Shown: piece after piece, positions 11,164-22,931 of the stretch
Numbering within the stretch: the first letter of the stretch is position 1
Layout: the number at the start of each line of letters is the position of its first letter
NCBI GenBank assembly: GCA_022376925.1
Contig: JAIOJX010000003.1
Span: 32,994,874-33,058,873 of the forward strand
DNA length: 64,000 bases
DNA from: Tragulus kanchil
Taxonomy: Eukaryota > Chordata > Mammalia > Artiodactyla > Tragulidae
Direction: 5' to 3'
Notes under the pieces: generated by a model
Told to the model about the DNA's origin: nothing
Seen by the model: only the letters and a program-made list of their open reading frames with translations
Databases searched by the model: none
Position numbers and translations under genes: made by a program

Positions 11164-12338
11164 TCTACTGCTTGGTCCTCATCTATGGTTACTAAATCCC
11201 TTTGTGAGACAGAAACTGGAATTGCCCCTACCTTATGCTTGTTTCATGGGGTTTATCAGGTTCACCGTATCCCTAGTTCTGAACCTCAGACTTCAGCAAA
11301 GGTCCTGTATACCTCTTCATCCATGCTGCATCCTGACTGGAAACTGATCAAAGCAAATGCTATCAGCATTCCTAAAGACAGCTGAACTGTTTACTTCTAC
11401 TTGGATCTGCAGACTTGATAAGACTCAGCTCTGGAGACCACTGACTCAGGGTGAAAGCCTGCAGGCCATTTCCTTCTAGAAGGCTGGGAGGAAGAACAGC
11501 TCCTTGGCCTTGTTTAAATGTTAGTTGACATGGATATGGTTTAAGTTTAAAACCATCTGGGATTCAAACCAGTTGCTTTCTCAGAACCAACAGAAATATT
11601 AAAATCCTGGGGAAATACAACTGTGCTTTGACATAGATTATCTATTTTTGACTCTCTGATTGCCTTAAAAAAGTGAGCTCGTTAGTCAAAGCCATGTGAC
11701 AATGATATAAAAATATAACCCTTCTAGGACACTGTAAACTTAAAAATCATCATAAAATCTTATCTGAGACTCAAATGCCATCATTCAGTTGATGATACTG
11801 CAAGTTGGAAGATTTTTTTACCAACAGAAACTAAGTGATTTAGACGAACAATCCACCTTCAGAAATACCTCACCTTCTGGAGAATTTCTTAACCTAAAGG
11901 ATTTTGAAAGCACAGGCTTCAAAGATTCCATTATTGCCCTCAGTTTCTTGATTAATATTGTCTCAGAAGATGGGCTGGCTAAGTTTCACCACCTCAGCTT
12001 TATTTTAAATTTTTGTTAACTTTTGGTTATCGGCAGTTGCTTGCTTTAATGGGGGGATTCATAATTCTCCCTGCTGAGAATAAAATTTGTTGTCAGAATA
12101 AAGCACATTTGACTCTTTCTCAGCTGCCAAGATGTAAAGTCTTGTGGTTGGGTATTTTGGAAAACTGGCAGGTTTTGTTTACATATTGTGGTCTTTCTCC
12201 AAATTTATCCCACATCCCACACCCCACACCCCACAAGTCTAGGACCCCTTCCAATGTAATTGCTGTGGACAAGTGCGAGGCGAAAACGGCTTCCACAGTC
12301 ACCAAGGCGCTTTCCTTTCTGAATCACACACGGTAAAT
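11164..12338. other. Unannotated unique sequence
   Basis: About 1.2 kb with no recognised repeat or exon. A short C/A-rich run (cccacatcccacaccccaca) lies near 12210. The open frames are short and show no family resemblance. Confidence 0.45.
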
Positions 12339-12919
12339 AGCAGAAGAGCTTCCCGGGCCTTAAAAAAAAGAGAAATCGCTGACCTACAGAAATACCTGAT
12401 TCTAATTTGCTGTACAAATGGAAACCTTTTCTTCTCTAGATTGGATGCAGAGAACTTGTTTTTTTCAATGTTTATAACTTAACAAGTCCTTAGAGCCTTT
12501 CATCTGAAAGCAATTTATGCATGTTGAACCCAATTATCCTAACATGTTTTAAAACTTACCAGTATTTTTCCTCTTTCACCTTGGTGCATGAGTCCCATTG
12601 CACAGCAAATCTTCAATTTAATCATGGAATGGCTTTATGGATTAAAATGCTTAGAAAACCCTTATTGCCCTGGAAAGAATAATTCTGGAGAAAATGATCT
12701 ATTCTTCTAACAGAAATGGAAATTTTGGGTTTGGATCTGAATTCAGCCATGCCATGTACTCTTTAGTCAGAAGAGATGTTGAGTCATAAAGCCACACTCA
12801 CTGTCTGTTTCCTTCGTTTTGGGAGAAAGCCAGGTGGCAAATATGTTACCTTAATCTGGTGCCATCCATCAGTCTTGAGCCATCTGCTCTGCTCATTTGT
12901 TAGGGTGGTTTATTCAGTC

Positions 12920-13450
12920 AGTTCATTCAAGAAATATTTATTGAGTGCTTACTCTGTGCCAAGGACTATGCTAGAAACTGGAAAGAAAAGGGTGGAAAAG
13001 CAAGATGTAAGTGTGCCTGGGCGTTTGCACTTATGAGAGAGGTAATATGCACACAAATAGTTCATCGTAATACTGTGGGAAAAAAAATAAAAACACCTTG
13101 ATGAAAGAACTTGGCCCCAGATGACCAAGATCTTGATCCCATCACCCAGCCAAGATGGAGGACATGAGGTTATGGTTCCCAACGAAGTGAGAGCTAAGAT
13201 GAGGGAGGGATGGGTGTTAGATGAACAGAAGGGAGAAAGAATATTCTGGAAGAGGAAGTAGAGCCCGTTTGAGAGCCCAGAAGTCACATGATTGCAAAAT
13301 GGAAAAGTTTCACTCAGCTGCAGGATAGAGCATAGGGTTGCATGTTGTAAAAAAAAATCTTGCTGAGCAATAAGGAGAATCCAGTTCATTAGGACCCTGT
13401 AAACCCTAAGAAGGAATTCAGACATTTTCCTGAAGGACATGGGGATCCAC
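12920..13450 (+). repeat. L2 LINE remnant (E1)
   Basis: Old L2-like text: aagaaatatttattgagtgc, ttactctgtgccaaggacta and tgctagaaactggaaag. Much later come accctgtaaaccctaagaag and acattttcctgaag, in the order seen at L2 3' ends. The antisense 167-residue open frame across it is chance, with no recognisable domain. Confidence 0.55.
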
Positions 13451-14063
13451 AAGAGAACTTTATACAGAGGAATAAGTAGAAGTGAAAAAGCAGAAGAGCT
13501 TCCGGGCCTTAAAAAGAAATCGCTGACCTACAGAAATACCTGATTCTAATTTGCTGTACAAATGGAAACCTTTTCTTCTCTAGATTGGATGCAGAGAACT
13601 TGTTTTTTTCAATGTTTATAACTTAACAAGTCCTTAGAGCCTTTCATCTGAAAGCAATTTATGCATGTTGAACCCAATTATCCTAACATGTTTTAAAACT
13701 TACCAGTATTTTTCCTCTTTCACCTTGGTGCATGAGTCCCATTGCACAGCAAATCTTCAATTTAATCATGGAATGGCTTTATGGATTAAAATGCTTAGAA
13801 AACCCTTATTGCCCTGGAAAGAATAATTCTGGAGAAAATGATCTATTCTTCTAACAGAAATGGAAATTTTGGGTTTGGATCTGAATTCAGCCATGCCATG
13901 TACTCTTTAGTCAGAAGAGATGTTGAGTCATAAAGCCACACTCACTGTCTGTTTCCTTCGTTTTGGGAGAAAGCCAGGTGGCAAATATGTTACCTTAATC
14001 TGGTGCCATCCATCAGTCTTGAGCCATCTGCTCTGCTCATTTGTTAGGGTGGTTTATTCAGTC

Positions 14064-14595
14064 AGTTCATTCAAGAAATATTTATTGAGTGCTTACTCTG
14101 TGCCAAGGACTATGCTAGAAACTGGAAAGAAAAGGGTGGAAAAGCAAGATGTAAGTGTGCCTGGGCGTTTGCACTTATGAGAGAGGTAATATGCACACAA
14201 ATAGTTCATCGTAATACTGTGGGGAAGAAAAAAAAAAAAAAAAAACACCTTGATGAAAGAACTTGGCCCCAGATGACCAAGATCTTGATCCCATCACCCA
14301 GCCAAGATGGAGGACATGAGGTTATGGTTCCCAACGAAGTGAGAGCTAAGATGAGGGAGGGATGGGTGTTAGATGAACAGAAGGGAGAAAGAATATTCTG
14401 GAAGAGGAAGTAGAGCCCGTTTGAGAGCCCAGAAGTCACATGATTGCAAAATGGAAAAGTTTCACTCAGCTGCAGGATAGAGCATAGGGTTGCATGTTGT
14501 AAAAAAAAATCTTGCTGAGCAATAAGGAGAATCCAGTTCATTAGGACCCTGTAAACCCTAAGAAGGAATTCAGACATTTTCCTGAAGGACATGGG
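14064..14595 (+). repeat. L2 LINE remnant (E2)
   Basis: The duplicate of 12920-13450 in the second copy of duplication E, apart from a longer internal A-run. Confidence 0.55.
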
Positions 14596-14635
14596 GATCC
14601 ACAAGAGAACTTTATACAGAGGAATAAGTAGAAGT

Positions 14636-14779
14636 GAAAATCACTCAGTCTTGTCTGACTTTTTGTGACCGATGGAATTCTCCAGGCAAGAATACTAGAG
14701 TGGGTAGCCTTTTCCTTCTCCAGAAGATTTTCCCAACCCAGGGATTGAACCCAGGTCTCCCACATTGCAGGCAGATTCA
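14636..14779 (-). repeat. Bov-tA SINE, partial
   Basis: Minus-strand Bov-tA. The plus strand reads tcactcagtcttgtctgact, tctccaggcaagaatactag, then agggattgaacccaggtctc. The tRNA head is missing after ttgcaggcagattc. Confidence 0.85.
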
Positions 14780-15202
14780 ACTTCAGGTACAAACACAGAC
14801 TTTCAGGCTAGCACATGACAGAGCAGAGGTCTGAAGCAAGATCCACCATCTACGTTCATGTCATCACGTCAGGGTCTTCAAGCTGTCAGACTCTTAGGAT
14901 CCTGTGGAGGTATCTGGCCTGCACCCTGCACCCCACCCCTTCCAGCTCAAACTCACACTCCATCTCTGCTCCAATCACAGTATCTCAGGGTTTCCTGTTT
15001 TATGCAGTGGTAACAGAACTCATAGGGCAAAGTTTAAACATTACTACTCTATACTCCTGATTCTCTCAAACGTGAGAGTTACTAGCCACGGCAAGTCATC
15101 GCATCCCTTGATCTCCAGTCTTTCCATTCACAAAAGCACACTCTTCTCTACAGTGGGGAAGGTTATAGGCATGATCAGATGTGGTTCTTTTTGTTGTGTG
15201 CA
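14780..15202. other. Unannotated unique sequence
   Basis: About 420 bp between two Bov-tA elements with no recognised repeat or exon. The open frames are short and unrelated to known families. Confidence 0.4.
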
Positions 15203-15408
15203 TGCCTGCAAAGTCACTTCAGCCGTGTTCAATTTCTTGCGACCCCATGGACTGTAGCCCACAAGTCTCCTCCGTCCATGGGACTCTCCAGGCAAGAATA
15301 CTGGAGTGGGTTGCCGTACCCTTCTCCAGGGGATCTTCCTGATCCAGAGACCAAACCCACATCTCCTGGGTCTTCTGCATTGGGAGGCAGGTTCTTTACT
15401 ACTAGAAC
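15203..15408 (-). repeat. Bov-tA SINE
   Basis: Minus-strand Bov-tA with tcttgcgaccccatggactg, ccaggcaagaatactggagt, gggttgcc and the head complement near ggcaggttctttactact. Confidence 0.9.
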
Positions 15409-15424
15409 CTTTGTTGCAGTACAT

Positions 15425-15722
15425 GTGAAAAATTAACTTTATTGAGGTATAATTTATGTCCAATAAGATGAATCATGTACAGTATGGAGTTTGACCAGTT
15501 TTGACAGCACATATGTTACTGCCATGATCAAATTATACTCATTTGTGGTAACATTGCTTCATTTCTTTGTATTGCTGAGTAGTATTCCATACAGCCAACG
15601 GTATGGCTGTCAATTTTACCTCTTCGCTTGGTGAGGCACACTGAGGTTATCTGTTGTTTTTAGCTATTGTAATTATCCCTGCTATGAACATTCATGCACA
15701 AGTTTTTCCCTGGACTAAATGT
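15425..15722 (-). repeat. Old L1 LINE 3' region, internally deleted
   Basis: The complement of an L1M-type 3' end. Blocks include aactttattgaggtataatt, ttgctgagtagtattccata, ttatctgttgtttttagcta and gctatgaacattcatgcaca. Compared with a complete L1 end, several hundred bases between these blocks are missing. Confidence 0.7.
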
Positions 15723-15876
15723 ACTATTTAAACTGAAAGGCGGCATTTGATATAAACTTTTATTTTGATGTTAAAATAATTTTGGTTTTCATAAGGAGTG
15801 TCTGTCTCATGTAAGAGACATTTCATTTCTGTTTATTGAGTTCTTGGGAGCAAATAATGAGGATGATGCATATAGC

Positions 15877-18073
15877 ATTTCTCTGAAGGCTGTCAATCCA
15901 CAGCTTCATTTCAAAAACATCTGTAATACTTCTTATTATAGACATGTGAGAATAAAGATTATAATTTGAAATATAAAATTATAAAGTGATACAATTTTTT
16001 TAAAATGAGAGTCCTCCCTAAAAACATGTTTTGATTCAGTACATGTTTACACTCCAGGCTATGAGATTCCCTTGATGCACGCACTGAAGTCCCTTTGACT
16101 CCAGGGAATCTGTGTGTGCCTATAAACTGAAAAAAGAATATATACAGCCTATAAACTAAAAAAAGAATATATACAGCAATTGTGTTAATTACAATAGAAT
16201 TATTGTTCAGATCAAAATATCTCACTGAGGCCTCGTCTGAAGGGTGAGCATGTGCATCATATTTGCAGTTTGACGACTGAAATTAAAGGAACAGCCATTT
16301 GTTTCTGACTTTATATTTTAGAATCTTCCCAAGTTAAGTTGTACAGTTGCTCCACAAGAAGAAGATACGAGCTGAAATATACAGTTACTGATTTTCCAAG
16401 GGCCTAATGAATCTAATTCTCCCTTCCTTCTTGAAGCTCTTGCAGATTCCCAGGAAGAAGTACAATTTCAATCTCTTCCTTCCGTTATGTGAAAACAATG
16501 CTTTCCTTACTCAACAATCTTATGTGAAGTTCTCTGGAATGTATTTTTATATGCTATTCCAAAATCCTGGCTCTCACCTTCATCGGAAAAGCAGAGGATT
16601 TCCTTACAATGCTGAGAGCTACTCTCGGTCAGTAGTCCTCAAACTGTTCCTAGGAGCCTTTCATATGCTTAAAAAATGACTGAAAACTCCAAAGTTCTTT
16701 TGATTATGTGAGCTATATCTACCAATAGTTAACTCTTTAGAAACAGAAGCTGAGAAAAAATTTAGTCATTTATTAATTCATTAAAAAATAAATCTATTAT
16801 GTGTTCCAATCAATAATGTCTTTACAGGAAAATAATCCTATTTTCTAAAGCAACCTTGCAGTGAGAAAATGTATGGAGTGACATTTTTGAAAAATCTCTT
16901 TAATGTTGTGCGAATAGTTGACCTCTCATGTCTGTATGTGCACCCCATCTGCTGAATTGCACGTAGAAACTTGGTGACATATATTTCTCTGAAGGCTGTC
17001 AATCCACAGCTTCATTTCAAAAACATCTGTAATACTTCTTATTATAGACATGTGAGAATAAAGATTATAATTTGAAATATAAAATTATAAAGTGATACAA
17101 TTTTTTTAAAATGAGAGTCCTCCCTAAAAACATGTTTTGATTCAGTACATGTTTACACTCCAGGCTATGAGATTCCCTTGATGCACGCACTGAAGTCCCT
17201 TTGACTCCAGGGAATCTGTGTGTGCCTATAAACTGAAAAAAGAATATATACAGCCTATAAACTAAAAAAAGAATATATACAGCAATTGTGTTAATTACAA
17301 TAGAATTATTGTTCAGATCAAAATATCTCACTGAGGCCTCGTCTGAAGGGTGAGCATGTGCATCATATTTGCAGTTTGACGACTGAAATTAAAGGAACAG
17401 CCATTTGTTTCTGACTTTATATTTTAGAATCTTCCCAAGTTAAGTTGTACAGTTGCTCCACAAGAAGAAGATACGAGCTGAAATATACAGTTACTGATTT
17501 TCCAAGGGCCTAATGAATCTAATTCTCCCTTCCTTCTTGAAGCTCTTGCAGATTCCCAGGAAGAAGTACAATTTCAATCTCTTCCTTCCGTTATGTGAAA
17601 ACAATGCTTTCCTTACTCAACAATCTTATGTGAAGTTCTCTGGAATGTATTTTTATATGCTATTCCAAAATCCTGGCTCTCACCTTCATCGGAAAAGCAG
17701 AGGATTTCCTTACAATGCTGAGAGCTACTCTCGGTCAGTAGTCCTCAAACTGTTCCTAGGAGCCTTTCATATGCTTAAAAAATGACTGAAAACTCCAAAG
17801 TTCTTTTGATTATGTGAGCTATATCTACCAATAGTTAACTCTTTAGAAACAGAAGCTGAGAAAAAATTTAGTCATTTATTAATTCATTAAAAAATAAATC
17901 TATTATGTGTTCCAATCAATAATGTCTTTACAGGAAAATAATCCTATTTTCTAAAGCAACCTTGCAGTGAGAAAATGTATGGAGTGACATTTTTGAAAAA
18001 TCTCTTTAATGTTGTGCGAATAGTTGACCTCTCATGTCTGTATGTGCACCCCATCTGCTGAATTGCACGTAGA
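15877..18073. repeat. Tandem duplication F (two ~1.09 kb copies)
   Basis: Positions 15877-16967 recur at 16983-18073 at a constant offset of 1106, with no difference I can see. The 15-bp junction (aacttggtgacatat) resembles the flank before copy 1 (atgatgcatatagc) with errors. The segment is AT-rich and non-coding. Confidence 0.94.
16119..16176. repeat. 2 x 29-bp tandem repeat
   Basis: Two adjacent 29-bp units beginning cctataaact and ending atatatacag, differing at one base (tgaaaa versus taaaaa). The same pair is carried again at 17225-17282 by duplication F. Confidence 0.9.
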
Positions 18074-18159
18074 CTCTGGAAAACTTTTCTTAATGTTAAA
18101 GAGAGAAGGACAGTGAAAATTAGATAGTAAAAAAAAACTTAGTATAATCAATATTTAAA

Positions 18160-18325
18160 CAAAATGTTTATTTATTTATTTATGTGGGTACTCCAGGTCT
18201 TAGTTGCAACTAAAGGGATCTTTAGTGGCAGCAGGTAAACTCATTTGCAGCTTGTGGAACCACGGCCCCTTGCATTGAGAGTGTGGAAACTTAGCCAGTG
18301 GACCACCAGGAAACTCCTCAAGTCT
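18160..18325 (-). repeat. CHR-type SINE
   Basis: Minus-strand tRNA SINE. The tail complement tttatttatttatttatgt is at the left, ggtcttagttgcaactaaag is in the body, and the head complement gtggaccaccaggaaactcc is at the right. Confidence 0.75.
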
Positions 18326-18349
18326 TCGTAGAATTATGAAAATATTTTT

Positions 18350-18537
18350 GAAAGATTTTTAAATTTATTTTTAGTTGTACTGGGCCTTCACAGCTTTGTG
18401 CAGGCCTTCTCCAGTTGTGGCCAGTGGGGGCTACTCTTTGTTGTGATGCACAAGCTTCTCATAGCCGTGGTTTTGACCCTGTGTTCCTGGCATTGCAAGG
18501 TGTATTCTTAACCACTGGGCAACCAGGGAAGCCCCTG
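18350..18537 (-). repeat. CHR-type SINE
   Basis: A second minus-strand tRNA SINE directly after the previous one. It has tttagttgtactgggccttc, gggggctactctttgttgtg and gggcaaccagggaagcccct. Duplication G begins inside it (about 18459), so its 3' part (plus-strand order) reappears at 19591-19664. Confidence 0.8.
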
Positions 18538-18671
18538 AAAATAGTTCTGATCCTGCAAAACAGCTGAAATATATTGAGAGATTCCACTCTCCCCTCTGTC
18601 CCTGTGCCCAGAGAGTTTTGCGGATAAAATCTGAAAACTGCTAGTCATCGCTGCACTATGATGTATTAGCA

Positions 18672-18903
18672 ATTTGTTGTTGCTTAGTCACTAAGTCATG
18701 TCCGACTCTTTGCTACCCCATGGACAGTAGCCCGCCAATCTCCTCTGTCCACAGGATTTTCCAGGCAAGAATACTGGAATAGGTTGTCATTTCCTCTTCC
18801 AGGGGATCTTCCTGACCCAGGGATTGATCCTGCACCTCCAGCATCTTTTGTGTCTTCTGTGTTGGCAGGCAGATTCTTTGCCACTGAGCCACCAGGAAAG
18901 CCC
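18672..18903 (-). repeat. Bov-tA SINE (G1)
   Basis: Full-length minus-strand Bov-tA. It has ttgttgttgcttagtcacta, catgtccgactctttgctac, ttccaggcaagaatactgga and the head complement tgagccaccaggaaagcccc. Confidence 0.92.
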
Positions 18904-19037
18904 CCTTCCCTTAGAGACTGAGTCTCAAATGGCTGGCAGCTCATGATGAAATTATTGATGATTTGTGAATCTTTGACTTAGTGACATTTGATGCCAAATT
19001 ATTACAGAACTATCCACTGTTCCATGAACTCAGCAGG

Positions 19038-19180
19038 TTTTTTATTATTATTATTATTCTTTCTTCATTTATTCCTTCCTTCTTTCCTTTCTCTTTTCTT
19101 CCTTCCCTCCCTCATTCTCTTCCTCTTTCCTCTTCTCCCTCCCTTCCTTCCTTCCTCTCTTTCTTTCTTTCCTTCTTTAG
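19038..19180. repeat. Polypyrimidine (TTCC/TTCT)n tract (G1)
   Basis: About 140 bases that are almost pure C/T on the plus strand after a short (TTA)n run. They include repeated ttcc, ttct and ccct units. The serine/leucine-rich open frames here are a by-product of low complexity. Confidence 0.92.
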
Positions 19181-19796
19181 CTGTCTATTATTCTATCCTG
19201 TACTACTGGGTAGGAGTTTCAAGTCAGTCGTTCCATCTGTATAGTCCCTGAGATCTAGCCTCAGAAATGGGGTTTTCTAAAGCAAATCTCTCAAGGGCTC
19301 CATGCTTCTTCAACCTACTATTAGCACAGTACAGACTCTATGAAGTGCACCAGAACCAGTCCCATCCTTTCCTGGGTGTGCACTCCAAGCAGAGTCATAA
19401 GTGCATGGAATTTTCTGAACAACTCTCAAAGCCTTACAACAACTGCAGCCAAATGTTGAGCTGGGAGAGTTTCCCAGAACAATATGAGAATATCTATAGT
19501 ACAAACTGTTGCAGAGCACAAAATGCTCATTTTTATTAGTCACATGTCATCGTGACTACATTTGTTCCCCGTTGAATGATACGTCAAACTTCATAGCCGG
19601 GGACCCTGTGTTCCTGGCATTGCAAGGTGTATTCTTAACCACTGGGCAACCAGGAAGCCCCTGAAAATAGTTCTGATCCTGCAAAACAGCTGAAATATAT
19701 TGAGAGATTCCACTCTCCCTCTGTCCCTGTGCCCAGAGAGTTTTGGATAAAATCTGAAAACTGCTAGTCATCGCTGCACTATGATGTATTAGCAAT

Positions 19797-20026
19797 TTGT
19801 TGTTGCTTAGTCACTAAGTCATGTCCGACTCTTTGCTACCCCATGGACAGTAGCCCGCCAATCTCCTCTGTCCACAGGATTTTCCAGGCAAGAATACTGG
19901 AATAGGTTGTCATTTCCTCTTCCAGGGGATCTTCCTGACCCAGGGATTGATCCTGCACCTCCAGCATCTTTTGTGTCTTCTGTGTTGGCAGGCAGATTCT
20001 TTGCCACTGAGCCACCAGGAAAGCCC
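19797..20026 (-). repeat. Bov-tA SINE (G2)
   Basis: The duplicate of the Bov-tA at 18672-18903 in the second copy of G. It is not an independent insertion. Confidence 0.92.
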
Positions 20027-20160
20027 CCTTCCCTTAGAGACTGAGTCTCAAATGGCTGGCAGCTCATGATGAAATTATTGATGATTTGTGAATCTTTGAC
20101 TTAGTGACATTTGATGCCAAATTATTACAGAACTATCCACTGTTCCATGAACTCAGCAGG

Positions 20161-20302
20161 TTTTTTATTATTATTATTATTCTTTCTTCATTTATTCCTT
20201 CCTTCTTTCCTTTCTCTTTTCTTCCTTCCCTCCCTCATTCTCTTCCTCTTTCCTCTTCTCCCTCCCTTCCTTCCTTCCTCTCTTTCTTTCTTTCCTTCTT
20301 TA
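20161..20302. repeat. Polypyrimidine tract (G2)
   Basis: The duplicate of 19038-19180. The identity of such an unstable tract between copies argues that the copies are the same locus seen twice. Confidence 0.92.
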
Positions 20303-21149
20303 GCTGTCTATTATTCTATCCTGTACTACTGGGTAGGAGTTTCAAGTCAGTCGTTCCATCTGTATAGTCCCTGAGATCTAGCCTCAGAAATGGGGTTTTC
20401 TAAAGCAAATCTCTCAAGGGCTCCATGCTTCTTCAACCTACTATTAGCACAGTACAGACTCTATGAAGTGCACCAGAACCAGTCCCATCCTTTCCTGGGT
20501 GTGCACTCCAAGCAGAGTCATAAGTGCATGGAATTTTCTGAACAACTCTCAAAGCCTTACAACAACTGCAGCCAAATGTTGAGCTGGGAGAGTTTCCCAG
20601 AACAATATGAGAATATCTATAGTACAAACTGTTGCAGAGCACAAAATGCTCATTTTTATTAGTCACATGTCATCGTGACTACATTTGTTCCCCCCGTTGA
20701 ATGATACGTCAAACTTAAGTTCAAAATGAAAACACCACTTTCCCCCATGCACGTTCTGAGTTTCCACCTTCTAATTAATTTCAGCATCAGACTCCCAGTC
20801 ATAGAAGTGAGTTCATCTGATTCACTCCATGCTCACCCTTGTGTCCTCAGTAACAGTGGGTCCCACTTCTGCCCTCTTCTTTCCAAGGAAAGTCTTATCC
20901 CCTCCCACATGGACTATTGCAGTGCTATGAACCTCACTCAACTTCAGTTCTATGGAGCAGCAAATGCTTGCACCACTGCCAGGACAATCTTCCAGAGCAT
21001 ATTTCAGATTATGCTGTTGTCTTATTTTACAATGTTTTCATAGCTTTACATTATTTAAAGAACTAAATTCCAATCCTACAGCCTGACATCTGGTTTCAAT
21101 GGAACTTTTAATCTTTCTCTGGTAAAAGTTTTTGCTCTATCCATCTTCT

Positions 21150-21233
21150 CTAGGGAATCTTCTCAACCCAGGGGTGGACCGTAGGTCTTCCGCATTGCAG
21201 GCATCTGAACCATCTGAACCACGAGGGAAACCC
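21150..21233 (-). repeat. Bov-tA SINE head remnant (H1)
   Basis: Only the tRNA-derived part survives, as a minus-strand copy: gggaatcttctcaacccagg, gcattgcaggcatctgaacc, ccacgagggaaaccccc. It is repeated at 22252-22335. Confidence 0.7.
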
Positions 21234-21575
21234 CCATACCTTCTCCAGCCCTGCCCAATTCCCATTTTCTCTTTCTTCCAAATTAATAGAGTTTCATGAC
21301 ATGTGAATATCCAGTTAACTAGTATACCTCCAGCCTCCCTTGCAGCTACAAATGACCATCAGACTAGGTACTGGCCAATTTTTTGGTAACAGGATGGATG
21401 GATATCCTTCATGGATTTGCACTTAAAATAATTGGACGTGTGCTGCCCTAGGCTCTTCTCCCTTCATGGATCTGTGGGAAATGGTACAACTAGAATGCAG
21501 TCTGAGGTCTGCAAGTGGGGGCTTATAGAAGATGACTGAATACTGACCAACCTTAGGATAGTTCTTAACTCTAAA

Positions 21576-21715
21576 CCATGGCTCCCCAACCTCCAGAATC
21601 TAATGTTTGATAGTGTGAGCTGGAACTGTTGTCATAGTAATAAAGTGCACAATTAACTGTCATGTGCTTAAATCATCCCGAACCCCTCCCTCCCCCACCC
21701 CGGTACTGTGGAAAA
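21576..21715. mobile_element. hAT-like MITE, cut by the duplication junction (H1)
   Basis: The left part of the non-autonomous element that is complete at 22680-22868. It starts with ggctccccaacctccagaat and stops at ggtactgtggaaaa, where duplication H ends, losing its right terminal inverted repeat. Confidence 0.6.
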
Positions 21716-22679
21716 CCCAATGTTGTCTAAAATATCTATAGTACAAACTGTTGCACACTGTTTTGCACATGTCATCGTGACTACATTTGTTCCCCCCGTT
21801 GAATGATACGTCAAACTTAAGTTCAAAATGAAAACACCACTTTCCCCCATGCACGTTCTGAGTTTCCACCTTCTAATTAATTTCAGCATCAGACTCCCAG
21901 TCATAGAAGTGAGTTCATCTGATTCACTCCATGCTCACCCTTGTGTCCTCAGTAACAGTGGGTCCCACTTCTGCCCTCTTCTTTCCAAGGAAAGTCTTAT
22001 CCCCTCCCACATGGACTATTGCAGTGCTATGAACCTCACTCAACTTCAGTTCTATGGAGCAGCAAATGCTTGCACCACTGCCAGGACAATCTTCCAGAGC
22101 ATATTTCAGATTATGCTGTTGTCTTATTTTACAATGTTTTCATAGCTTTACATTATTTAAAGAACTAAATTCCAATCCTACAGCCTGACATCTGGTTTCA
22201 ATGGAACTTTTAATCTTTCTCTGGTAAAAGTTTTTGCTCTATCCATCTTCTCTAGGGAATCTTCTCAACCCAGGGGTGGACCGTAGGTCTTCCGCATTGC
22301 AGGCATCTGAACCATCTGAACCACGAGGGAAACCCCCATACCTTCTCCAGCCCTGCCCAATTCCCATTTTCTCTTTCTTCCAAATTAATAGAGTTTCATG
22401 ACATGTGAATATCCAGTTAACTAGTATACCTCCAGCCTCCCTTGCAGCTACAAATGACCATCAGACTAGGTACTGGCCAATTTTTTGGTAACAGGATGGA
22501 TGGATATCCTTCATGGATTTGCACTTAAAATAATTGGACGTGTGCTGCCCTAGGCTCTTCTCCCTTCATGGATCTGTGGGAAATGGTACAACTAGAATGC
22601 AGTCTGAGGTCTGCAAGTGGGGGCTTATAGAAGATGACTGAATACTGACCAACCTTAGGATAGTTCTTAACTCTAAACC

Positions 22680-22868
22680 ATGGCTCCCCAACCTCCAGAA
22701 TCTAATGTTTGATAGTGTGAGCTGGAACTGTTGTCATAGTAATAAAGTGCACAATTAACTGTCATGTGCTTAAATCATCCCGAACCCCTCCCTCCCCCAC
22801 CCCGGTACTGTGGAAAAACTGTCTTCTGCAAAATTGATTCCAGGTGCCTAAAAGGTTGGGGGCTGCTG
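22680..22868. mobile_element. hAT-like non-autonomous DNA transposon (H2)
   Basis: The ends form an imperfect inverted repeat, ggctccccaacct on the left and aggttgggggctg on the right, about 190 bp apart. Internal blocks (ccccggtactgtggaaaaac, tgtcttctgcaaaattgatt, ccaggtgcctaaaaggttgg) match a common mammalian MITE family. I assign hAT from memory of that family; the exact name is not certain. It has no coding capacity. Confidence 0.65.
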
Positions 22869-22931
22869 CTCCAGACTGTTAAACCACTATAGTTCAAAAG
22901 CTTTACATTATAGCTCCTGAGCCTGTACTCA

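Larger units (their letters stand above)
12339..14640. repeat. Tandem duplication E (two ~1.15 kb copies)
   Basis: Positions 12339-13488 recur at 13489-14640. The start of copy 2 has lost bases in homopolymers (tcccgggcct/tccgggcct and an A/AG run), shifting the offset from 1150 to 1144. A poly-A run is longer in copy 2 (about 14225-14246), restoring it. The junction is direct, gtgaaaa followed by agcagaagagc, and splits no repeat boundary. Confidence 0.93.
18459..20716. repeat. Tandem duplication G (two ~1.13 kb copies)
   Basis: Positions 18459-19591 recur at 19591-20716. The start of copy 2 is corrupted (tagccggggaccc for tagccgtggttttgaccc) and loses single bases in three short runs (cagggaagc/caggaagc, tcccctc/tccctc, ttttgcgg/ttttgg), taking the offset from 1127 to 1123. 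The end of copy 1 has a shorter C-run than copy 2 (ttccccg/ttccccccg). Errors concentrate at the ends that meet. Confidence 0.93.
20612..22817. repeat. Tandem duplication H (two ~1.1 kb copies)
   Basis: Positions 20612-21715 recur at 21731-22817. The first part of copy 2 lacks 17 bases and is garbled (gcacactgttttgcacatg in place of a longer gcagagcac...cacatg), moving the offset from 1119 to 1102. After that the copies match. The 5' ~105 bp belong to duplication G as well, so 19487-19591, 20612-20716 and 21731-21817 are three versions of one segment. Confidence 0.92.

Noticed and set aside
12949..13452. Longest open frame (167 residues, minus strand) as a gene
   Set aside because: It lies antisense to an L2-like remnant, has no recognisable domain, and is cut short by an A-run in the second copy at 14206-14604.
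18981..19251. Leucine/serine-rich open frames as membrane proteins
   Set aside because: They translate the polypyrimidine tract and the adjoining (TTA)n run. The composition is a low-complexity artefact.
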